From DAITAZ01 sp036824045 (GTDB lineage: Bacteria > Pseudomonadota > Gammaproteobacteria > Burkholderiales > Rhodocyclaceae), in the NCBI GenBank assembly GCA_036824045.1, contig DAITAZ010000035.1:1-40156 (forward strand): DNA of 40,156 nt. Reading direction: 5' to 3'. The notes beneath the pieces are model-generated. The model was not told where the DNA came from, made no database searches, and saw only the letters and a list, made by a program, of their open reading frames with translations. Every line of letters begins with the position of its first letter. Position 1 is the first letter of the stretch. Shown piece by piece: positions 35,313-40,156 of this stretch. The position numbers and the translations under genes were made by a program.

Positions 35313-36068
35313 TCACCGGACGCCCGCGGCACAGATTGCCACGAAATCCTTGGCGACAAGAGCAGCGCCACCGATGAGACCCCCATCGATATCCGCCATG
35401 GAGAAAAGCTTTGACGCATTATCAGCCTTGACACTGCCGCCATAGAGGATCTGCAGCCCTTCGGCGACCCCTTTTTCTGATTCCGCGACTCTCTGACGCA
35501 GCCAAGCATGCACCTCTTGCGCCTGATCAGGCGAGGCGGTAAGCCCTGTGCCAATCGCCCACACTGGCTCGTAAGCCAACACGCTAGCGGCAAGCCCACC
35601 GGGGCCCAGTATAGTCAGCACGGCATCGAGCTGAGCGCAGACCACTTCGCGCGTCTGCCCCGCTTGCCGCTGCTCCAGCGTTTCACCCACGCAGACGATG
35701 GGAGTAAGCCCGTGCCGGAGGGCAGCCGCCGCCTTGTGGCCGACCAACTCACTCGACTCACCGTGGTAAGTACGTCGCTCGGAATGCCCCACGATGGCAA
35801 AGCGACAACCGAACTCCTTCAGCATCGCGCCACTTACTTCGCCCGTGTAGGCACCCTGATCGTGGCGGCTGACATCCTGACTGCCCAAGGAAACGGCAGA
35901 ATCGGCCAGCATTTGCCCGACTTGGGCAAGGTAGGGAAAAGGCACGCACACTGCGACGTCGACACCGCCTTGGCCGCTGACGCCTTCGAGAACCCCTCTT
36001 AACAACTCCGCGTTGCTGGCAAGACTACCGTGCATCTTCCAGTTGCCGGCGACGAGCTTCTTGCGCAT
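35313..36068 (-). CDS. tpiA: triosephosphate isomerase
   Basis: Interconverts dihydroxyacetone phosphate and glyceraldehyde 3-phosphate. The 251-aa product has substrate-binding Asn9/Lys11 in GNWKMHG, the catalytic His in IVGHSERR, the catalytic Glu in AYEPVWAIGTG and the phosphate-binding LYGGSVKADN. The first Met of the frame is at 36083, but GGGAG/AGGGG precede the ATG at 36068 and homologues begin MRKKLVAGNWK. It heads a tpiA-secG-tRNA-nuo run. Confidence 0.97.
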   Translation of the reverse strand: MRKKLVAGNWKMHGSLASNAELLRGVLEGVSGQGGVDVAVCVPFPYLAQVGQMLADSAVSLGSQDVSRHDQGAYTGEVSGAMLKEFGCRFAIVGHSERRTYHGESSELVGHKAAAALRHGLTPIVCVGETLEQRQAGQTREVVCAQLDAVLTILGPGGLAASVLAYEPVWAIGTGLTASPDQAQEVHAWLRQRVAESEKGVAEGLQILYGGSVKADNASKLFSMADIDGGLIGGAALVAKDFVAICAAGVR

Positions 36069-36189
36069 GGCCCCTGCTCCCATAAAAAATTGAAAAAGCC
36101 CCCGATTCTAGTGCCGCCGGCGCGCCCTGGTCAATGAAGTGCAACGCCAACGAGCAGTGTTTGCACTCAGTTGAGCCATGCCCAAAAAT

Positions 36190-36224
36190 GAATCAGGGGG
36201 CTGCCCCGAACGGTGCCGCCCCCT
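36190..36224 (-). terminator. terminator after pstB
   Basis: On the minus strand a 7-bp stem (36218-36224 with 36195-36201, 16-nt loop) is followed by GATTCATTTTT (T-run 36184-36188). It lies 21 bp past the pstB stop and ends the pst transcript before tpiA. The rest of 36069-36189 should hold the tpiA promoter, but I see no clear one. Confidence 0.65.
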
Positions 36225-36245
36225 TGCGCCGTACTCCCTCTCAAC

Positions 36246-37028
36246 TCAGCCGAAACGACCCGTGATGTAATCTTCAGTTTGCTTCTTGGTTGGTTTGATG
36301 AACAACTGATCGGTCACCCCGAACTCGATCATTTCGCCCAAGTACATGTAGGCCGTGTAGTCAGAGACCCTTGCCGCCTGCTGCATGTTGTGCGTCACGA
36401 TCAGGATCGTCACCTTGCTCTTCAATTCAGCAACCAGTTCCTCGATGCTGGCCGTAGCGATTGGATCCAGTGCAGATGTCGGTTCATCAAACAGGATGAT
36501 TTCCGGGTCCGTCGCTAGCGCCCTTGCGATACACAGACGCTGCTGCTGCCCCCCCGAGAGATTGGCGCCCAGGTCGTTCAGACGGTCTTTCACCTCATCC
36601 CACAAAGCAGCGCCGCGCAACGCAGCTTCAACCTTTTCATCGATTACAGCCCGCCGCCCTTCTCCCCGCACCCGCAAGCCGTAAGCCACATTCTCATAGA
36701 TGGACTTGGGAAAGGGGTTCGGCTTCTGGAACACCATACTGATGCGCATGCGGACCTCGATGGGGTCCACGTCAGGAGCGAGTAGATTGGTCTGATCGGG
36801 GTAGAGATTGATTGCCCCTTCGTAGCGATTGCCCGGATACAAATCGTGCATTCGGTTGAAGCAACGCAGTAGCGTCGACTTGCCGCACCCCGAAGGCCCG
36901 ATCAGCGCGGTCACCTTCTTGTCGTGCACCGGCAAGTTTACGTTCTTCAGCGCATGGAACTCGCCGTAATAGAAATTGAGGTTCTTGACCTCCGCCTTCA
37001 TGGAAAGGCCGCTCTCAACGGAACCCAT
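36246..37028 (-). CDS. pstB: phosphate ABC transporter ATP-binding protein PstB
   Basis: The ATPase of the high-affinity phosphate importer. The 260-aa product has Walker A GPSGCGKST (44-52), the Q-loop VFQKPNPFPKSIYENVAYGLR typical of PstB, signature LSGGQQQRLCIARAL, Walker B IILFDEPTSALDP and the switch His in VTHNMQQA. The ATG at 37028 has a weak ribosome-binding site. An internal ATG at 37001 is also possible and matches the shortest homologues. It is the last gene of pstS-C-A-B, 42 bp after pstA. phoU, often next, is not present. Confidence 0.97.
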   Translation of the reverse strand: MGSVESGLSMKAEVKNLNFYYGEFHALKNVNLPVHDKKVTALIGPSGCGKSTLLRCFNRMHDLYPGNRYEGAINLYPDQTNLLAPDVDPIEVRMRISMVFQKPNPFPKSIYENVAYGLRVRGEGRRAVIDEKVEAALRGAALWDEVKDRLNDLGANLSGGQQQRLCIARALATDPEIILFDEPTSALDPIATASIEELVAELKSKVTILIVTHNMQQAARVSDYTAYMYLGEMIEFGVTDQLFIKPTKKQTEDYITGRFG

Positions 37029-37070
37029 GTTTGTTTTCCCGTGAAAATTCTTTATCCGGCAAGCGATTGC

Positions 37071-37994
37071 TTACCACTTGATGTTGCGCCGCAGCCGATA
37101 GCGCAACCAGATAGCAGCCCCGTTCATGGCCAGAGTCATCAACACGAGGATGAAGCCAGCCGCTGCCGCGTTGGTCTGGAATGCAGCCTCGGGACGGGAC
37201 GTCCAGTTGAACATCTGGATCGGCATGACCGTGAAGGGTGCCGACAGCCACTCAAAGTTGATGAAAGGCGCTGTTTCCTGAATCGGCGAAGGCGGCAGGA
37301 ACGCAATGAACGTCAATGCCCCGATCGTAATGATGGGCGCGGTTTCGCCGATCGCACGCGCCATGCCAATGATCACCCCAGTCAGGATGCCCGCACTGGA
37401 GTACGGAAGAATGTGATCCCGCACCGTCTGCCACGTCGTCGCGCCGCAGGCGTAGGACCCCTCGCGGATCATCTGGGGAATCGCCCGGATGGATTCCCGC
37501 GTTGCCACGATCACGACGGGGAGGATGAGCAGGGCCAGCGTCAGCCCTGCGGCCAGGATGCTGTGACCGAGTCCAAACTGGTAGACGAACAACCCCAGAG
37601 CCAACAGGCCATAAACGATGGAGGGCACCCCCGCCAAGTTGGTGATATTGATCTCGATGACGTCGGTCACCCAGTTCTTGGGCGCATATTCTTCAAGATA
37701 AACCCCCGCAGCCACCCCCACCGGCACCGCAGCCACGGCCGTCACGATCATCACCAGCGTCGTCCCTACCCAAGCCGAAAGAATGCCGGCGTTGCCCGCC
37801 CTGCGCGAGGGAAACGAGGTGAGGAAATCGGCGTCAATCCGCGCGAGCCCTTGCATCGCCATATCAGCAAACAATGCGGTAAAGGTCAGCACCCCGACCA
37901 TCAGGGACAGCACCCCAAATACCCCGAACGTTGCATCCCAGCGCTTATGCTTGGCAATCAGGGAGCGGATGGCCTGCAGATCTCTCGCTTCCAT
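37071..37994 (-). CDS. pstA: phosphate ABC transporter permease PstA
   Basis: One of two permease subunits of the phosphate importer. The 307-aa protein has about six membrane segments and the EAA-type loop ATRESIRAIPQMIREGSYACGAT, followed by GIIIGMARAIGETAPII-like sequence (GVIIGMARAIGETAPII). The ATG at 37994 shares one base with the pstC stop (TGATG), so the two are coupled. An upstream TTG three bases earlier is not needed. Confidence 0.96.
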   Translation of the reverse strand: MEARDLQAIRSLIAKHKRWDATFGVFGVLSLMVGVLTFTALFADMAMQGLARIDADFLTSFPSRRAGNAGILSAWVGTTLVMIVTAVAAVPVGVAAGVYLEEYAPKNWVTDVIEINITNLAGVPSIVYGLLALGLFVYQFGLGHSILAAGLTLALLILPVVIVATRESIRAIPQMIREGSYACGATTWQTVRDHILPYSSAGILTGVIIGMARAIGETAPIITIGALTFIAFLPPSPIQETAPFINFEWLSAPFTVMPIQMFNWTSRPEAAFQTNAAAAGFILVLMTLAMNGAAIWLRYRLRRNIKW

Positions 37995-38944
37995 CAATAA
38001 ACCTCCCGGAATTTCTTGCGCATGTAGTAGCCGATCAGGTTGAACACCAGCGTCAGCAGCATCAGTGAAAGCCCTGCCGCAAAAATCGTCTGGTAGCCAA
38101 CCGACCCATGAGGCAGGTCACCCAAGGCCACCTGAACGATGTACGCAGTAATGGTGGCCGCCGGCTCCAGCGGATTGAAGGTCAGGTTGGGCTGCATCCC
38201 CGCCGCCACGGCCAGGATCATTGTTTCGCCTACCGCGCGGGAAATGCCCAGGATGTAGGCGGACGCCACACCAGAGGTGGCCGCCGGCATCACCACGCGA
38301 ATGGCGGTCTGCAGCCGGGTGGCGCCCATGGCGTACGACCCTTCGCGCAAACTCATCGGCACGGCGCGCATGGCGTCCTCCGCCAGCGAACTGACATACG
38401 GGATGATCATCACACCCATCACCAGTCCTGCGGAAAGCAGGTTGAAGCCCGGCAGATCCGGGTAGATGGACTGGAGCAGCGGCGTGACGAACACCAAGGC
38501 AAAATAGCCATAGATGATGGTCGGCACCCCCCCCAGAAGCTCCAGGAAGGGCTTGGCGGCCTCCCGCACCTTGAAGGGCGCGAATTCCGAGAGGTACACC
38601 GCGATCACCGTACCCAGCGGAATCGCCACCAGCAAGGCCACCATCGAACTGGTGATGGTACCCGACAGCAGCACCATGATCCCGAAATGCGCGTCGTCGA
38701 ACAACGGCGTCCACTGGTTATCCGTCAGGAAGTCCGACAGCGGAACATGGTCGAAAAAGGTCAATGATTCACTGACCAGGATGTAGACGATGGCGGCGGT
38801 GGTAAACACCGACAAGGAGGCAGCGAGAAACAGAACGCTCTCGATCACGCGTTCCTTGATATGTCGCGACGCCCGCTTCTTGAGGCGGTCGCTGACGTGA
38901 GCCGGATCGGGGGTCATGGACGCGGACGCTGCAATGGCAGACAT
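37994..38944 (-). CDS. pstC: phosphate ABC transporter permease PstC
   Basis: The second permease subunit. The 316-aa protein has an N-terminal hydrophilic stretch of about 30 residues, six membrane segments, the conserved FLELLGGVPTIIYGYFALVF, the EAA-type loop EDAMRAVPMSLREGSYAMGAT and GISRAVGETMILAVAAG. The gene follows pstS after 107 bp that includes a strong hairpin. Confidence 0.96.
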   Translation of the reverse strand: MSAIAASASMTPDPAHVSDRLKKRASRHIKERVIESVLFLAASLSVFTTAAIVYILVSESLTFFDHVPLSDFLTDNQWTPLFDDAHFGIMVLLSGTITSSMVALLVAIPLGTVIAVYLSEFAPFKVREAAKPFLELLGGVPTIIYGYFALVFVTPLLQSIYPDLPGFNLLSAGLVMGVMIIPYVSSLAEDAMRAVPMSLREGSYAMGATRLQTAIRVVMPAATSGVASAYILGISRAVGETMILAVAAGMQPNLTFNPLEPAATITAYIVQVALGDLPHGSVGYQTIFAAGLSLMLLTLVFNLIGYYMRKKFREVY

Positions 38945-38996
38945 GGTCGTGGAAGGTACGTAATTGTAGGCGTTGATCGTTTCCGACAGCGATCAG

Positions 38997-39029
38997 AAAC
39001 CCGCCCCGGCACCTGGTGCGCGCCGGGGC
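38997..39029 (-). terminator. hairpin between pstS and pstC, possible partial terminator
   Basis: On the minus strand an 8-bp GC stem (39022-39029 with 39003-39010) is followed by GGGTTTC. It begins 22 bp past the pstS stop. The weak T-tract suggests partial termination or protection of the pstS mRNA end, consistent with more binding protein being needed than permease. Confidence 0.55.
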
Positions 39030-39051
39030 AGATGAAGGCGCGAAGAAACGC

Positions 39052-40047
39052 TTACTCCTTGGGGTCCCGCTTGAGCAGATCGGACACCTTCACGCCCACT
39101 TCGGAGTGCCCACCGAAAGCAGTACCCGTCTTGCGTTTGGCAAAATTGTCCGCCGCATGCTTGTAGTCGGCATCCGTCAGTGGCACGTACTTCACCTCCT
39201 TGGCCAATGCCCCGCCATTCTTGAGGTAGAACTCCACAAATTCCTTCACCTCAGGCTTGTCGATGGACTTGGCGCTCACGTAGATGAAGATCGGACGGGA
39301 CAGAGGTTGGTAGGCTCCACTGATCACGTTCTCCAGGGACGGCTCCACCGCCTTGCCCGTCTTGGGGTTCACCACCGGCACCGCCTTCAGCTTGGCCTTG
39401 TTTTCGATGTAGTAGGCAAAGCCGAAATATCCAAGGCCACCGTTGTCCCGAGACACCCCCTGCACCAGAACGTTATCGTCCTCCGAAGCGGTGTAGTCAC
39501 CCCGACTGGACTTGGCCTTTCCGACCACGGCTTCCGTGAAGTAGTCGAACGTGCCCGAATCCGCTCCCGGGCCGAAGAGCTTGAGCTTGGCATCGCTCCA
39601 GGCGGGGTTCACGTCCTTCCAGTTCAACACCTTGCCCTGGCCGGCCGGCTCCCACATCTTCTTCAGCTCTTCCACGGAAATCTGTTTGAGGAAGGCGTTC
39701 TTGGGATTCACCACCACCGTCAGCGCATCGAAAGCGATAGGGAGTTCAACGTACTTGATACCGGCCGCCCGGCAGTCCGCCATCTCCTTTTCCAGGATCG
39801 GGCGCGAGGCATTGGAGATATCCGTCTCGCCACGGCAGAACTTCTTGAAGCCGCCACCGGTACCCGAAATGCCGACGGTGACCTTCACCGCCCCCTTCTT
39901 GGCTTTCTGGAACTCTTCGGCAACCGCCTCGGTGATGGGATAGACCGTGCTCGAACCATCGATGGCAACCAGAGGCGCCGCAACAACGGCGGAAGAAGCC
40001 AGCATCGACGCCAGCAGGGGCAGAACAGCAAATTTGGAGCGTTTCAT
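39052..40047 (-). CDS. pstS: phosphate-binding periplasmic protein PstS
   Basis: Captures phosphate in the periplasm for PstCAB. The 331-aa product starts with a signal peptide (MKRSKFAVLPLLASMLASSA, cleavage after VVAA) with no lipobox Cys. The mature protein has the phosphate-binding segments IDGSSTVYPI, SGTGGGFKKFCRGETDISNASR and GPGADSGTFDYFTE. Homologues in other proteobacteria are similar in length. The frame extends 10 codons upstream, but GGGAGA lies 9 nt before the ATG at 40047. It is first in the pst operon. Confidence 0.97.
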   Translation of the reverse strand: MKRSKFAVLPLLASMLASSAVVAAPLVAIDGSSTVYPITEAVAEEFQKAKKGAVKVTVGISGTGGGFKKFCRGETDISNASRPILEKEMADCRAAGIKYVELPIAFDALTVVVNPKNAFLKQISVEELKKMWEPAGQGKVLNWKDVNPAWSDAKLKLFGPGADSGTFDYFTEAVVGKAKSSRGDYTASEDDNVLVQGVSRDNGGLGYFGFAYYIENKAKLKAVPVVNPKTGKAVEPSLENVISGAYQPLSRPIFIYVSAKSIDKPEVKEFVEFYLKNGGALAKEVKYVPLTDADYKHAADNFAKRKTGTAFGGHSEVGVKVSDLLKRDPKE

Positions 40048-40107
40048 CCAGTAATCTCCCGGTGGATAGCAGCGCATCAGTACGCAATGCTCAGGGATTC
40101 TAGGAAC

Positions 40108-40140
40108 GCTTTGTTACAGTGATGTGAACAGAAACAAAGC
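40108..40140 (-). promoter_or_regulatory. imperfect Pho-box-like direct repeat inside an inverted repeat, upstream of pstS
   Basis: On the minus strand CTGTTCA (40125-40131) and CTGTAAC (40113-40119) resemble the CTGTCAT half-sites of a Pho box, but the spacer is 5 nt instead of 4. Both lie inside an 8-bp inverted repeat (GCTTTGTT 40108-40115 with AACAAAGC 40133-40140). The position, 66 to 93 bp before the pstS ATG, suits PhoB control of the pst operon. Confidence 0.35.
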
Positions 40141-40156
40141 GCCGCCGAAGCAGCGC

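Noticed and set aside
39016..40122. 368-codon plus-strand open frame opposite pstS, and a 358-codon one opposite pstA/pstB at 36924-38000
   Set aside because: Both are antisense to conserved pst genes and look like shadows (His/Arg/Gln-rich, no motifs).
1..40156. CRISPR array, insertion sequence, prophage or toxin-antitoxin pair
   Set aside because: I saw no regularly spaced repeats, transposase or integrase motifs, or small paired genes on either strand.

Overview
The window looks like a piece of a betaproteobacterial chromosome, most like Rhodocyclales/Nitrosomonadales. That placement rests on gene content and order: tpiA-secG-tRNA-Leu-nuoA-N followed by a DUF2818 gene and a Nudix gene, exbB-exbD-lpxK-Trm112-adk, a membrane pyrophosphatase beside a pyrophosphate-dependent phosphofructokinase, and pstSCAB. 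It is not a database result. Nearly everything is core metabolism. I see no insertion sequence, prophage, CRISPR array or integrase.

Layout. 1-1.8 kb: initiator tRNA (minus) and murJ (plus). 1.8-11.0 kb: a minus-strand block of ggt, hppA (with a C-terminal OmpA-like domain), pfp, adk, a 59-aa Trm112-like gene, lpxK, exbD and exbB. 11.0-11.35 kb: a divergent intergenic region with three DnaA-box-like sites beside an AT-rich stretch. 11.3-19.2 kb: a plus-strand block of xseA, sodB, a type I secretion ABC transporter plus membrane-fusion protein, and ahpC-ahpF behind an OxyR-like operator. 19.2-36.1 kb: minus-strand Nudix hydrolase, DUF2818, the complete 14-gene complex I operon nuoN-A, tRNA-Leu(GAG), secG and tpiA. 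36.2-40.05 kb: the phosphate transport operon pstB-A-C-S (minus), with an imperfect Pho-box-like site at the window edge.

How the genes work together. hppA and pfp link pyrophosphate to proton pumping and to reversible glycolytic flux, with adk nearby for adenylate balance. Complex I supplies the main respiratory proton pump. sodB and ahpCF are oxidative-stress defence. exbBD, lpxK and murJ serve the cell envelope. The pst genes import phosphate.

I did not find a clearly new multi-gene system. The most interesting items are the HppA-OmpA fusion, the DnaA-box cluster, the type I exporter pair lying between sodB and ahpCF without a substrate or outer-membrane partner, and several intercistronic hairpins.
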